DNA of 64,000 bases from Sphingomonas sp. IC081 (GCF_006874585.1 NZ_CP029761.1:259001-323000); one strand, 5' to 3'. Counted from the first letter of the stretch, positions 35,025 to 43,628 are shown. A program made the numbers and translations. Notes: generated by a model not told the origin, from the sequence alone.

Positions 35025-36185
35025 GTGCGTATGACAGTTATTGGCAAGTTGGTTTGGTTCTCGCTGTGGGTGACCGTTGCAATTGCAGCGGTGGGGGGCG
35101 AAATGGATCGCGAGGCTAGGTACAATGAGCCGCTAGCGGTGTACGTCCCTCCTCTGTTTCGCGGGTTTGCGCTCGAAGTCCTGGCGCGTAGAGACTTTGC
35201 GCGAGGAGACAATGCTGCTGGCCTGCAACTGGCGCGCGAGATGGTGGCTCGCCGTCCGATACCGGCCGAAGGGATGGCGATGATCGCGCAGGGTGAACTG
35301 GCGGCCGGTCGTGAGCGGTCCGCGCTTGCTGCTGTAATGGTGGCGGCTGAGCGCGGCTGGCGTGACAGTTTCACTCAGGCACTCCTCGTCCAGTTGGCCG
35401 TCCAAGGCGGCGACTGGGACATCGCGGCGCAGCGCCTCCTAGCGCTCTGGCGGAAGGGCGGGCACAACGACGAGCTTCGTGCTTTGAGTGGCGCGGTGTT
35501 GTCGCGCAAGGAAGGACTAAGGGCCTTCAATGCGCAATTGCGCGCCGAGGCAAGCTGGAGCAATGGGTTGCTGCTTTGGTCGGCGCGCACCCTTGATGCT
35601 TCGTCGGTAAGGAGTCTGGCACATACGCTGCGGCGCCAGCGTGCTCGGCTCGACTGTTCATTGCTGTCTGATGGTGCAAATAGCGCGATCCGCAGTGGCC
35701 GTGGAGAGGCTGTTGACGCGTTGTGGCAAGCAGCGTGCGGTGGTAGTACTTCGAATGGTGTAGCAACTCAGGGGGTTGGAAAACTCTGGTTTACGCCTAC
35801 TGACGAACTTGTAGGTCCCTTTGGTTGGAGTTACCCCGTTGGGCTAGGTGTCGTCCAAGAAGTTTCTCGTGCAGGCGGCGAGACCGCCTTGCATTTCTCT
35901 AATTCTGAAATAATCCGTCAGCCGATTGCAAGGCGGATGTTGCTGTTACCATCCGGGGAGCACTTCGTTAGGGCGGAGGGTGACGCGGTGAAATCATCGA
36001 TAGGTCTCGGCCTCACTGTTATGATAATGTGTTTTGATCTTGAAGGAAATTACAAGAAAATAGGAAAATTTACTCTCACAAAAGAGGGGCGGATGTTTAG
36101 TATATCGGCTGCGTGTGTTAGTCAAATGCTTGAAATTGAGGCGGGGTCCGGTAGTGGCGAGCTGGATTTTATAGTAATTAATTAA
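35025..36185 (+). CDS. Membrane-anchored protein of unknown function in the polysaccharide cluster
   Basis: A 386-residue protein, 12 bp after the autokinase, starting at GTG 35025 or ATG 35031. An N-terminal hydrophobic segment (VIGKLVWFSLWVTVAIAAVG) leads into helical, TPR-like repeats rich in Ala/Arg/Leu (residues 45-230: FALEVLARRDFARGD, AIAQGELAAGRERSAL). The C-terminal third is beta-like (LHFSNSEIIRQPI, LTVMIMCFDLEGNYKK), and codon use turns AT-rich towards the end. Position suggests a role in polymer assembly; no family is recognised. Confidence 0.75.
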   Translation: MRMTVIGKLVWFSLWVTVAIAAVGGEMDREARYNEPLAVYVPPLFRGFALEVLARRDFARGDNAAGLQLAREMVARRPIPAEGMAMIAQGELAAGRERSALAAVMVAAERGWRDSFTQALLVQLAVQGGDWDIAAQRLLALWRKGGHNDELRALSGAVLSRKEGLRAFNAQLRAEASWSNGLLLWSARTLDASSVRSLAHTLRRQRARLDCSLLSDGANSAIRSGRGEAVDALWQAACGGSTSNGVATQGVGKLWFTPTDELVGPFGWSYPVGLGVVQEVSRAGGETALHFSNSEIIRQPIARRMLLLPSGEHFVRAEGDAVKSSIGLGLTVMIMCFDLEGNYKKIGKFTLTKEGRMFSISAACVSQMLEIEAGSGSGELDFIVIN

Positions 36186-36224
36186 TTTTTTGGGAGGGCG
36201 TGGGAAGATTTTATTCAGAGTTTG

Positions 36225-36255
36225 AGCTCGATTTTGTACGATTATGCGGCGAAGC
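36225..36255. repeat. 31-bp direct repeat, copy 1
   Basis: An exact 31-bp copy (begins AGCTCGATTTTGTACG, ends GCGGCGAAGC) of the sequence at 39570-39600, same orientation. It lies 40 bp after the unknown gene, at the edge of the IS debris. Confidence 0.9.
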
Positions 36256-36512
36256 CTAGGCTCAGGATCTGTAATTGCGGAGCTAGGCGGTGTGATCCCT
36301 CGAGGGTTTCATGGATCTGTCCGCACTGGCCGAGCCGTAGCTTGGTCGTGCTGTATCGGGTCTCACAGAGGCGAACGTTGCATTGACTCGAAGCGGGCTT
36401 GGTGGCCCATCCGGTAACCTTCGCAGATCGTTCGTCCCTGCGTTCCCTCTCGGGACACCGCCCCCGGATCAGCTTTGACGCTTCACCCCTGGCAAACAGA
36501 TTCTATCCTACT
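36256..36512. other. Unassigned spacer, probably IS110 flank
   Basis: No gene seen. It adjoins the IS110 transposase tail and is probably that element's non-coding end, but I cannot place its border. Confidence 0.35.
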
Positions 36513-36597
36513 TCACGCTTGGAACAAAGTGCCGTCGCGCAGCATGGCATGCATGATGACCGCAAGGCGACGGGCAAGTGCGACACGGGCCTTCTTA
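36513..36597 (-). pseudogene. IS110-family transposase, C-terminal remnant
   Basis: The last 28 codons read KKARVALARRLAVIMHAMLR followed by DGTLFQA and a stop at 36513. This is the end of an IS110/IS1111 transposase. The rest is replaced by the IS5-type copy that begins at 36598. The matching N-terminus is at 37530-37636 in the same orientation, but about 270 middle residues are missing. Confidence 0.75.
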
Positions 36598-37526
36598 GTG
36601 TCTGACTCAGAAGTTCATCAACCGTAGCAATATCTTGCAGTTCTGCGAGTGAGCATGCGGATGGAGGCAATTGTTGCCCATGCGGTGGACGATGCGATGG
36701 TGGTTTCCCAGTCCTTGGCGAGGCGGCGGCATCGGCCAAGCCATGCAAAGGTGCGTTCGACGACCCATCGCCGCGGGAGAAGCTCGAAGCCCTTTGCCTT
36801 GTCCGATCGCTTGATGATCTCGATCGTCCAGTTTCCCGATCCGACGAGGGCTGCACGGAGCTTGTCGCCTGCATAGCCTCCATCGGCAAAGACATGGCGT
36901 AACCACGGGAAGCGTTTGCGCACGGCCTTGAGCACATCGACGGCACCGTCGCGGTCCTGGATGTCGGCGGTGTGGACGAGGATGAAGATGAGAAAGTCGC
37001 AGGTGTCCGTCAGGATGTGGCGCTTGCGGCCCTTGATCTTCTTGCCCGCGTCATAGCCGCAAGGACCGCCACTCTCGGTGGTTTTCACAGATTGGCTGTC
37101 GATCATACCGGCGCTCGGCGAGGCTTCGCGCCCTTCAATCTCGCGCAGGTTCATCACCAGCACCGTGTTCATCGCCTCGAGCAGACCGGTGTTGCGCCAA
37201 GCGTAGAAATAGCGCTGCACCGTCGAGACTGGCGGAAAGCATTTGGGCAGAAGCCTCCAGGCACAGCCACTTGCCGCGATGTAAAGCAAGGCATTCACCA
37301 CCTCGCGCATGTCCGTCGTGCGACGTCGACCTCCGCGCTTGGCTGGCGGGATAAACGGCGCTGCCAATTCCCACTCCCGGTCCGTCATATCACTGGAATA
37401 GCGCAATCCCTTCCGGCTATGCTCCTGCCGGGCAATACCAGTCCATGCCATTGATCACTCCATCTCTCGCAGGACGGCGTGAATCACAACATGCTGGTAT
37501 TGCTCAACAACTTTCGGGGCGGGCTC
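36598..37526 (-). mobile_element. IS5-family element, copy A (intact)
   Basis: 929 bp with imperfect ends GTGTCTGACTCAGAAGTT (left) and GAGCCCGCCCCGAAAGTT (right, reversed). The trinucleotide TTA flanks both sides (36595-36597, 37527-37529), consistent with a short IS427-type duplication. It sits inside the IS110 remnant. Copies B (39645) and C (45083) are relatives. Confidence 0.88.
36618..37451 (-). CDS. IS5-family transposase, copy A
   Basis: A 277-residue DDE transposase starting MAWTGIARQEHSRKGLRYSS. DDE-region motifs are IDSQSVKTTESGG, FADGGYAGDK and RRWVVERTFAWLGRCRRLAKD. No lesion is seen, so it may be active. It differs from copy B by one visible substitution (TDTCDF against TDTCGF). 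Confidence 0.93.
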   Translation of the reverse strand: MAWTGIARQEHSRKGLRYSSDMTDREWELAAPFIPPAKRGGRRRTTDMREVVNALLYIAASGCAWRLLPKCFPPVSTVQRYFYAWRNTGLLEAMNTVLVMNLREIEGREASPSAGMIDSQSVKTTESGGPCGYDAGKKIKGRKRHILTDTCDFLIFILVHTADIQDRDGAVDVLKAVRKRFPWLRHVFADGGYAGDKLRAALVGSGNWTIEIIKRSDKAKGFELLPRRWVVERTFAWLGRCRRLAKDWETTIASSTAWATIASIRMLTRRTARYCYG

Positions 37527-37529
37527 TTA

Positions 37530-37636
37530 GATCGGGAGATCGTCCGGTTATATAGAACCGACCCTGCTCGATCAGTCGCGCAGACTTGGAAGCTGCGCTT
37601 CGCCAGGTCGATCGACAGCATGTGTGCATTCGCCAT
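37530..37636 (-). pseudogene. IS110-family transposase, N-terminal remnant
   Basis: ATG 37636 with GGAGGAG upstream opens MANAHMLSIDLAKRSFQVCA, the start of the IS110 DEDD domain (first catalytic Asp in SIDLAK), and stops making sense at the IS5 junction at 37529. Together with 36513-36597 it is what remains of one IS110 transposase. Confidence 0.8.
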
Positions 37637-37699
37637 ATGCTCCTCCTTCGGGCGCCGCCATGGCGCCATTGAGCATCATACAATGCCCGGTGAAGGGAG

Positions 37700-37804
37700 G
37701 CATCCACCGCATCACTTCACTACTTCCAATATCTGATCGAGAACGGTACGATCTCCACCGACATGGCCGATTTCCTAGCGCAGCGGAGGGTTGTAAATGA
37801 ATGA
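37700..37804 (+). pseudogene. Truncated tail of an unknown gene
   Basis: An open frame reading HYFQYLIENGTISTDMADFL then AQRRVVNE ends at TGA 37802-37804, overlapping the ATG (37797) of the next gene. Such overlap is typical of an operon, so this looks like the genuine C-terminus of a gene whose body was lost when IS110 inserted or was rearranged. The upstream border is approximate. Confidence 0.45.
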
Positions 37805-38261
37805 CAACGAACCGACGAGCAACGCGGAAGCGGCGCTGATGCGCTTTCGTCTGGAGCACTTCCCAGACCGTGCTGCGGCGCAGTGGACGATCGTGCGACA
37901 GCATGTTCATTTGCAGGCAAGGCGGGCGTTTCGAAGGATCCTGATCGCGGGGTATGTTTCGCATGTGCGGTGGTTCAAGCCGCTGACGCTGGCGGTGGTG
38001 ACGGTTGCTGCATGGGCATGGGTGTCCGGAGCATTGCCGGAAAACATGACGCTTGAACTGGCAGCCGTAGTCGTGGGGCTGCCCACGCTGCTGCTGGGTA
38101 GCGTTACAGTCGCAGAGGCAAAATTTGGGCGACTAGTTTATCATGGAGACTCCCCGCAGATTACCGCAAGTTGGCGCTTTGCACTCAGCCCTGCCTTTAA
38201 ACGGAAATATCGCGAGAGCTATCGCCGCATCCAGGATCAGCGTCGGACCGGACTGGGTTAA
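37797..38261 (+). CDS. Membrane protein of unknown function
   Basis: 154 residues. A polar N-terminal part (about residues 1-50, rich in Arg and Ala) is followed by two hydrophobic segments (PLTLAVVTVAAWAWVSGAL and LAAVVVGLPTLLLGSVTV) and a basic cytoplasmic tail (FKRKYRESYRRIQDQRR). ATG 37797 overlaps the stop of the truncated upstream frame, and the CGGAGGG ribosome binding site lies within that frame. I recognise no family. It is probably an orphaned part of the polysaccharide operon. Confidence 0.7.
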   Translation: MNDNEPTSNAEAALMRFRLEHFPDRAAAQWTIVRQHVHLQARRAFRRILIAGYVSHVRWFKPLTLAVVTVAAWAWVSGALPENMTLELAAVVVGLPTLLLGSVTVAEAKFGRLVYHGDSPQITASWRFALSPAFKRKYRESYRRIQDQRRTGLG

Positions 38262-38404
38262 GGATCACAACGACAATGCCCGCCCGCGATTACAAAATAA
38301 GGATAAACGGCCGGAATAGAAGCTTAAAATTATCCATAACGCAAAAAATCGAATAGCTCCATAATAAATTTTTAATGTATTAATAATTTCTGTGAGTATT
38401 GAAG

Positions 38405-39571
38405 ATGAAGATCGCCGTTTTCGGTCTCGGCTATGTCGGGCTATCCAATGCAGTCCTGCTAGCCCAAAACAATGAAGTTGTTGCTGTCGACATTTCGGCA
38501 GACCGTGTTAACGCACTCAATGCACGCAAATCGCCGATTGTCGATGCTGAACTTGAGGTGTTCCTCGCGAACAAGCCACTTAACCTCACGGCGACAATGG
38601 ATGCAAATACAGCATTGAAAGGGGCTGATTACGTAATAATCGCCACCCCAACAAACTACGATGTCGCGACTGACAAATTTGATACTTCTTCGGTCGAGGC
38701 GGTAATCAAACTATCTGTATCCATTAATCCAAATGCGACAATCATCGTAAAGTCGACGATCCCAGTAGGCTTCGTGAGAGACGCCCAGCAGCGCCTAGAA
38801 GCCCCTCAGGTCGTATTTAGCCCTGAGTTTCTCCGCGAGGGCCGGGCGCTTTACGACAATCTGCATCCGTCGAGGATTATTGTCGGGGAACGATCTGAGC
38901 GAGCACGGATTTTCGCTGATCTTCTGCTTCAGGGCGCGGAAAAGAAGGATGTCGAAATTCTTTTCACCGATCCCGGTGAAGCTGAAGCTATCAAACTTTT
39001 TGCGAATACGTACCTCGCAATGCGCGTGGCGTTCTTCAATGAGTTGGACAGCTATGCGATTGCCGGCGGAATGGACACACGCCAGATCATCGACGGCATC
39101 GGCTTGGATCCCCGCATCGGGAACCATTACAATAATCCCAGCTTTGGATACGGCGGCTATTGCCTTCCTAAAGACACGAAGCAGCTCTTGGCGAATTACT
39201 CAAATGTTCCCCAAAATTTGATTCGAGCCATCGTAGATGCAAACCGAACTCGAAAAGATTTTTTGGCCGATCTTATCGTTTCCAAGCAGCCCAAAAGGGT
39301 GGGCGTATTTCGCCTTGTTATGAAAGCAGGGTCAGACAACTTTCGGCAATCTTCGATACAAGGCATCATGAAGCGCTTAAAAGCCAAAGGAATTGAAGTT
39401 CTTGTTTACGAACCCACCATGACCGAAAGCGAGTTCTTCGGCTCTAAGGTGACCCACAATTTGGAAGCTTTCAAAGCAGACTGCGATGTAATAATCGCTA
39501 ACAGAATGACGCCATCCCTGAAAGATGCTCAAAATAGAGTATTTACACGAGATTTATTTGGGTCCGATTAG
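38405..39571 (+). CDS. ugd: UDP-glucose 6-dehydrogenase
   Basis: Oxidises UDP-glucose to UDP-glucuronate in the cytoplasm, feeding acidic exopolysaccharide. The 388-residue chain is the short Gram-negative form: [12 protein letters not shown] loop, [28 protein letters not shown], and catalytic C253 in [16 protein letters not shown] 38405 is chosen over TTG 38399. Codon use and GC are clearly lower than the surroundings (AT-rich leader 38262-38404, many AAT, ATT and AAA codons), which suggests acquisition from another lineage. It ends directly at the second 31-bp repeat. Confidence 0.95.
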   Translation: MKIAVFGLGYVGLSNAVLLAQNNEVVAVDISADRVNALNARKSPIVDAELEVFLANKPLNLTATMDANTALKGADYVIIATPTNYDVATDKFDTSSVEAVIKLSVSINPNATIIVKSTIPVGFVRDAQQRLEAPQVVFSPEFLREGRALYDNLHPSRIIVGERSERARIFADLLLQGAEKKDVEILFTDPGEAEAIKLFANTYLAMRVAFFNELDSYAIAGGMDTRQIIDGIGLDPRIGNHYNNPSFGYGGYCLPKDTKQLLANYSNVPQNLIRAIVDANRTRKDFLADLIVSKQPKRVGVFRLVMKAGSDNFRQSSIQGIMKRLKAKGIEVLVYEPTMTESEFFGSKVTHNLEAFKADCDVIIANRMTPSLKDAQNRVFTRDLFGSD

Positions 39572-39600
39572 CTCGATTTTGTACGATTATGCGGCGAAGC
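39570..39600. repeat. 31-bp direct repeat, copy 2
   Basis: Exact copy of 36225-36255, starting at the last base of the ugd stop region. The two copies bracket the block that carries copy A, the truncated tail, the membrane protein and ugd. Confidence 0.9.
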
Positions 39601-39625
39601 ATAGCGCCTGGGCCATACGGGTTAT

Positions 39626-39644
39626 GAGACTTGTGCGCGGGTGA
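39626..39644. repeat. Remnant end of an IS like the one at 51385
   Basis: GAGACTTGTGCGCGGGTGA matches the left tip of the element at 51385 (GAGACCTGTGCGCGGGTGG). It is cut off by IS5-type copy B at 39645. Confidence 0.6.
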
Positions 39645-40461
39645 GTGTCTGACTCAGAAGTTCATCAACCGTAGCAATATCTTGCAGTTCTGCGAGTGAG
39701 CATGCGGATGGAGGCAATTGTTGCCCATGCGGTGGACGATGCGATGGTGGTTTCCCAGTCCTTGGCGAGGCGGCGGCATCGGCCAAGCCATGCAAAGGTG
39801 CGTTCGACGACCCATCGCCGCGGGAGAAGCTCGAAGCCCTTTGCCTTGTCCGATCGCTTGATGATCTCGATCGTCCAGTTTCCCGATCCGACGAGGGCTG
39901 CACGGAGCTTGTCGCCTGCATAGCCTCCATCGGCAAAGACATGGCGTAACCACGGGAAGCGTTTGCGCACGGCCTTGAGCACATCGACGGCACCGTCGCG
40001 GTCCTGGATGTCGGCGGTGTGGACGAGGATGAAGATGAGAAAGCCGCAGGTGTCCGTCAGGATGTGGCGCTTGCGGCCCTTGATCTTCTTGCCCGCGTCA
40101 TAGCCGCAAGGACCGCCACTCTCGGTGGTTTTCACAGATTGGCTGTCGATCATACCGGCGCTCGGCGAGGCTTCGCGCCCTTCAATCTCGCGCAGGTTCA
40201 TCACCAGCACCGTGTTCATCGCCTCGAGCAGACCGGTGTTGCGCCAAGCGTAGAAATAGCGCTGCACCGTCGAGACTGGCGGAAAGCATTTGGGCAGAAG
40301 CCTCCAGGCACAGCCACTTGCCGCGATGTAAAGCAAGGCATTCACCACCTCGCGCATGTCCGTCGTGCGACGTCGACCTCCGCGCTTGGCTGGCGGGATA
40401 AACGGCGCTGCCAATTCCCACTCCCGGTCCGTCATATCACTGGAATAGCGCAATCCCTTCC
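39645..40461 (-). mobile_element. IS5-family element, copy B, main part
   Basis: Begins with the same GTGTCTGACTCAGAAG end as copy A and is interrupted at 40461 by the IS66 element. The remainder continues at 43594-43628 and is then cut by IS21. Confidence 0.9.
39665..40461 (-). pseudogene. IS5-family transposase, copy B, N-terminally disrupted
   Basis: Identical to copy A except one visible residue, but the IS66 insertion splits the codon for Arg13, about 13 codons after the normal start. The downstream ATG of MRYSSDMTD could still give a 262-residue product lacking the N-terminus. Confidence 0.85.
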
Positions 40462-40497
40462 GTTAGCGATGCGAGAACCCCACGTTGACGCTGCTGG

Positions 40498-41109
40498 TTA
40501 TCGGATTTCGATGTTTCGGGCGCCGCCGATGCTGACGTGAAGCATCTCGACCAGCTCTGGAACGACCTTCCAGGATTGAGCCATGATCTCGCCGGCCTGG
40601 CCGCGTAGTGCATTCTGGCGTTGATCCTCAGGCATCATGGTCGTGCAATGGCCGAGGATGGCGGTCAGTGGGTGGCCGATTTCCGGACTGGATATGTGCG
40701 GCTTCCAGTCGTCGATGCTGAGCCGCATGCCGAGGTAGAAGCCATTGGCGAAGTCCTCCAGGAGAACTTCGCCGGCGTCCGTGCGCATGTAGATGGGAGC
40801 ATAGCGCTTCGGGCCACCGGACAGGGTCGCACCAATCTGGCTATACCGCTGGAAGATCGTGTTGCGCACGGCCTCCTCGATACTGCCATCCGGCGCCCAG
40901 GCGATGCCGTCTCCGACTATAGGACGTAGCCAGTCTTCGGGAGGAATGAACTGGGGCGAGACGACAAGCGCGGCGAGATAGCCGTCGATCATTGATACTC
41001 CCGGCATCGGATGCTCGCGAGTGGCCAGCCATTCCTCAAGCTTGTCATGGGTGAGGACGCGCGCTTTTCTGGGCTTCTTTGGGCGCTTGAAGCGACTGGT
41101 GCTGCTCAT
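40498..41109 (-). CDS. UPF0149/YecA-like passenger protein of IS66
   Basis: A 203-residue protein. The middle matches the YecA/YgfB pattern: MPGVSMIDGYLAALVVSPQF, IPPEDWLRPIVGD, EDFANGFYLGMRLSIDDWK and HPLTAILGH. The Lys/Arg-rich N-terminus (FKRPKKPRKARV) could bind nucleic acid. Its ATG overlaps the tnpC stop (ATGA), so it is translated with the transposase, and its end lies 36 bp inside the IS tip. It is thus part of the element and not host DNA. Its role in transposition is unknown. Confidence 0.85.
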   Translation of the reverse strand: MSSTSRFKRPKKPRKARVLTHDKLEEWLATREHPMPGVSMIDGYLAALVVSPQFIPPEDWLRPIVGDGIAWAPDGSIEEAVRNTIFQRYSQIGATLSGGPKRYAPIYMRTDAGEVLLEDFANGFYLGMRLSIDDWKPHISSPEIGHPLTAILGHCTTMMPEDQRQNALRGQAGEIMAQSWKVVPELVEMLHVSIGGARNIEIR

Positions 41110-42656
41110 GCGGCCAGTCGCATAGCGGTCGGTTCAGCGGCGCGCCAGTTCCATGCCAGGAGTTGGTCGAGACCATTGTTGAGGACTTCGCCCGAGACCA
41201 TCCGGGCCAGCACATCGCTCAGCCAGGTGTAGGGATCGAGCCCGTTCAGTTTTGCTGTCTGAAGCAGGGAAGCGAGCACCGCCCAGGTATGGGCACCACC
41301 TTCGTTGCCGGCGAACAGGCTATTGCGGCGTCCGATTGCAATCGGGCGCATCTGCCTCTCGATCATGTTGTTATCGACCTCGACGCGGCCATCTTCGAGG
41401 AACAGGTTGAGGCCGCGCCAATGGCCTTGAGCATAGCGGATGTGCCCTGCCAGATCCGAGACCTGCGAGACGCGCGGCAGGGTATCGTCGAGCAGCGCCT
41501 TGAGCTCCTCCATGATCGGCCTGGACTTCTCCTGCCGAGTGAGCAGCCGGTGCTCGGCACTGGTGCCGCGGATTTCCGCCTCGATCCGATAGATACGACT
41601 GAGCAGAGTGATGACCTGCGCGGTGATCGGCGACCGGGTGCTTTTATGCAGATCCACGAAGCGTCGCCGCAGATGCGCGAGGCAGAACGCGAGGCGGATC
41701 TCTCCGGACAACCCGTCCGGGCTCTCGAAGGCCTTATAGGCACGATAGCCATCGACCTGGAGCACGCCCTGATAGCGGCCAAGCTGCTCGGATATCGTGC
41801 GATGGCTTCGGGAACGGGCATGGACATAGCACACCGCCGGTGGTGCCGGGCCATTCCAGGGGCGATCATCGGTTCCATGGGCCCAGAACTGGTCGATGCG
41901 GACTTTGCCGTTGCCGCCTCCAATCACGGGCATCCGGGTTTCGTCGACGTGGATGCGGGGGTGACTGTGGATTGCCCGCAGTTGCAGATCGTAAAGGCCT
42001 TCGAGCCACCAGGCCGCGCATTTCAGCCAGCGCGTCAGCGTCGATCGATCAATCTGCAGGCCATGCCCTGCCAGCATCTGGGCCTGGCGATAAACTGGAA
42101 GATACCATGCGAAGCGCTGTGTCACGATCCAGGCGATCAGCGAGGTTGTCGCCATCCCGCCTTCGATCATCCTGCGTGGCGCCGGCGCCTGGACGATGCT
42201 GCTCTCGCAGGTCCGGCAAGCGTACTTGGGGCGGACGGTGGCGATCACGCGCAAGATGGCTGGCACGATGTCGAGCGCCTCGCTCACGTCCTCGCCGATC
42301 TTGTGCATGCTGCCCTGACAGCAGGCGCACTGCGTGCTTTCAGGTTCGATGACGTGCATGATCCGGGGCAGATGTTTGGGCAGAGCGCCGATGTTGCGCC
42401 TGGCACGAGGCCTTGCCCCCTTGGCCATCGGATCGTCGTTGGCTGCTGGCGCCATGTGAACGGCGCTCAGGTCCCCCAGATCGAGGCTGCCTTGCCCGTC
42501 GAGAACGATACGCGCCTTTTCGGAGCGCGAGCCGAACAGCATGGTCTTGTAGGTCTTCAACAACCTGGAGGCCGCCTCGAGTTCGGCCTCCAGTTCCGCC
42601 ACCCGGCGGGTCATCGCATCAAGTGCGTCAGCCTGATTTTCCGTGGGGCGGGTCAC
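41106..42656 (-). CDS. tnpC: IS66 transposase TnpC
   Basis: A 516-residue transposase. The N-terminal coiled coil (RRVAELEAELEAASRLLKTY) leads to the TnpC motif MLFGSRSEKA, then a zinc-ribbon-like CACCQGSMHKIGED...CRTCESS. The catalytic domain has HVDETRMPVI, VDGYRAYK and, near the C-terminus, VDNNMIERQMRPIAIGRRNSLF. Full length and probably functional. Confidence 0.95.
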   Translation of the reverse strand: MTRPTENQADALDAMTRRVAELEAELEAASRLLKTYKTMLFGSRSEKARIVLDGQGSLDLGDLSAVHMAPAANDDPMAKGARPRARRNIGALPKHLPRIMHVIEPESTQCACCQGSMHKIGEDVSEALDIVPAILRVIATVRPKYACRTCESSIVQAPAPRRMIEGGMATTSLIAWIVTQRFAWYLPVYRQAQMLAGHGLQIDRSTLTRWLKCAAWWLEGLYDLQLRAIHSHPRIHVDETRMPVIGGGNGKVRIDQFWAHGTDDRPWNGPAPPAVCYVHARSRSHRTISEQLGRYQGVLQVDGYRAYKAFESPDGLSGEIRLAFCLAHLRRRFVDLHKSTRSPITAQVITLLSRIYRIEAEIRGTSAEHRLLTRQEKSRPIMEELKALLDDTLPRVSQVSDLAGHIRYAQGHWRGLNLFLEDGRVEVDNNMIERQMRPIAIGRRNSLFAGNEGGAHTWAVLASLLQTAKLNGLDPYTWLSDVLARMVSGEVLNNGLDQLLAWNWRAAEPTAMRLAA

Positions 42657-42707
42657 CCGATTTTGTTAGCACACAATTGCGCCAAAACCGAGAAAAACCG
42701 CCACTTC

Positions 42708-43061
42708 TCACCCCGCCACCTCGGGCTTTCTTATCGGGTTTTCCTCAAGGCGACGCCAGTCCATTCCCCCCAGCAGCAGCGTCATCTGCGCCGCGGTCAG
42801 CTTGATCACCCCGCCTGTCACGGGGGGCCAGAAGAACTTCCCAGCCTCCAGCCACTTTGTCACCATAATGGTGCCGGAACCGTCAAAGTGCAGGAGCTTC
42901 AAACGGTCCATCCGCTTCGATCGGAACACGAAGACATCATTGGAATAGGGATCTCGGCCCAACTCATTGGCCACCAGCGAGGCGAGCCTGTTGATACCGG
43001 CCCTGAAGTCGATCGGACCCGACACCAGCACGACCTTCAGATCGCTGCGCCCGCCGATCAT
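42708..43061 (-). CDS. tnpB: IS66 accessory protein TnpB
   Basis: 117 residues starting MIGGRSDLKVVLVSGPIDFR, with the family core INRLASLVANELGRDPYSNDVFVF and RMDRLKLLHFDGSG. Needed for IS66 transposition in characterised members. Its ATG overlaps the tnpA stop (ATGA). Confidence 0.94.
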   Translation of the reverse strand: MIGGRSDLKVVLVSGPIDFRAGINRLASLVANELGRDPYSNDVFVFRSKRMDRLKLLHFDGSGTIMVTKWLEAGKFFWPPVTGGVIKLTAAQMTLLLGGMDWRRLEENPIRKPEVAG

Positions 43062-43501
43062 CGCTGACGCAGCGCCTCGCACACAACCCTCAGGACGCCC
43101 GCGTCCACCGCGCCGCGCACCACGACGTGAGCGCCGTCGAACCCAATCTCGAGGCTGCCATCTGGAGCCCGCGTGCCATCGTCGACTTCCAGCGGCACAA
43201 ACGAGATCGGCTCCATCGCCGCCCGGTCGCGCACCGTTCGCCGCCAGTAATGGAGCAAGCCCGGGCTCATGCCATGGCGCCGCGCCACCGCGCTGATGTT
43301 GGCGCCCGGCTCAAAGCTTTCTGCGGTGATCCGCGCCTTCTCGTGTGCATCCCACCGTCGGTTGCGCTTCTGCGGGCCGAGGATTGTCGCTTCGCCTACA
43401 TCCGACTTCGCACTATGCGGCACACCGTTCCAATCCGTATTCGCACACTGTGCCGCACTGTTTAAATCGCCGTTCAAACCGCTGATGTCATCGTCGAGCA
43501 T
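43058..43501 (-). CDS. tnpA: IS66 accessory protein TnpA
   Basis: 147 residues with a helix-turn-helix in RNRRWDAHEKARITAESFEP then ISAVARRHGMSPGLLHYWRR. The C-terminal half is less conserved. First gene of the IS66 operon, 84 bp inside the right end. Confidence 0.9.
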   Translation of the reverse strand: MLDDDISGLNGDLNSAAQCANTDWNGVPHSAKSDVGEATILGPQKRNRRWDAHEKARITAESFEPGANISAVARRHGMSPGLLHYWRRTVRDRAAMEPISFVPLEVDDGTRAPDGSLEIGFDGAHVVVRGAVDAGVLRVVCEALRQR

Positions 43502-43593
43502 CTTGCCATCTCCGCTGCCATTTCAAAGGCAGGGTCATTGGCTCAGCAATCAGCGCCGTCTACGTGGGGCGCTCGCATCGCTAACTCCCTTCC

Positions 43594-43628
43594 GGCTATG
43601 CTCCTGCCGGGCAATACCAGTCCATGCC
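43594..43628 (-). mobile_element. IS5-family copy B, residual upstream part
   Basis: GGCTATGCTCCTGCCGGGCA and the following bases continue copy B after the IS66 duplication and match copy A up to CAGTCCATGCC, where an IS21 tip takes over at 43629. Confidence 0.85.

Larger units (their letters stand above)
40462..43585 (-). mobile_element. IS66-family element with passenger gene
   Basis: 3124 bp bounded by inverted repeats GTTAGCGATGCGAG then AACCCCACGT (left) or CGCCCCACGT (right, reversed). A perfect 8-bp target duplication TCCCTTCC (40454-40461 and 43586-43593) shows insertion into copy B. It contains tnpA, tnpB and tnpC in the usual order plus a UPF0149-like gene, all leftward and tightly packed. 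Confidence 0.95.
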
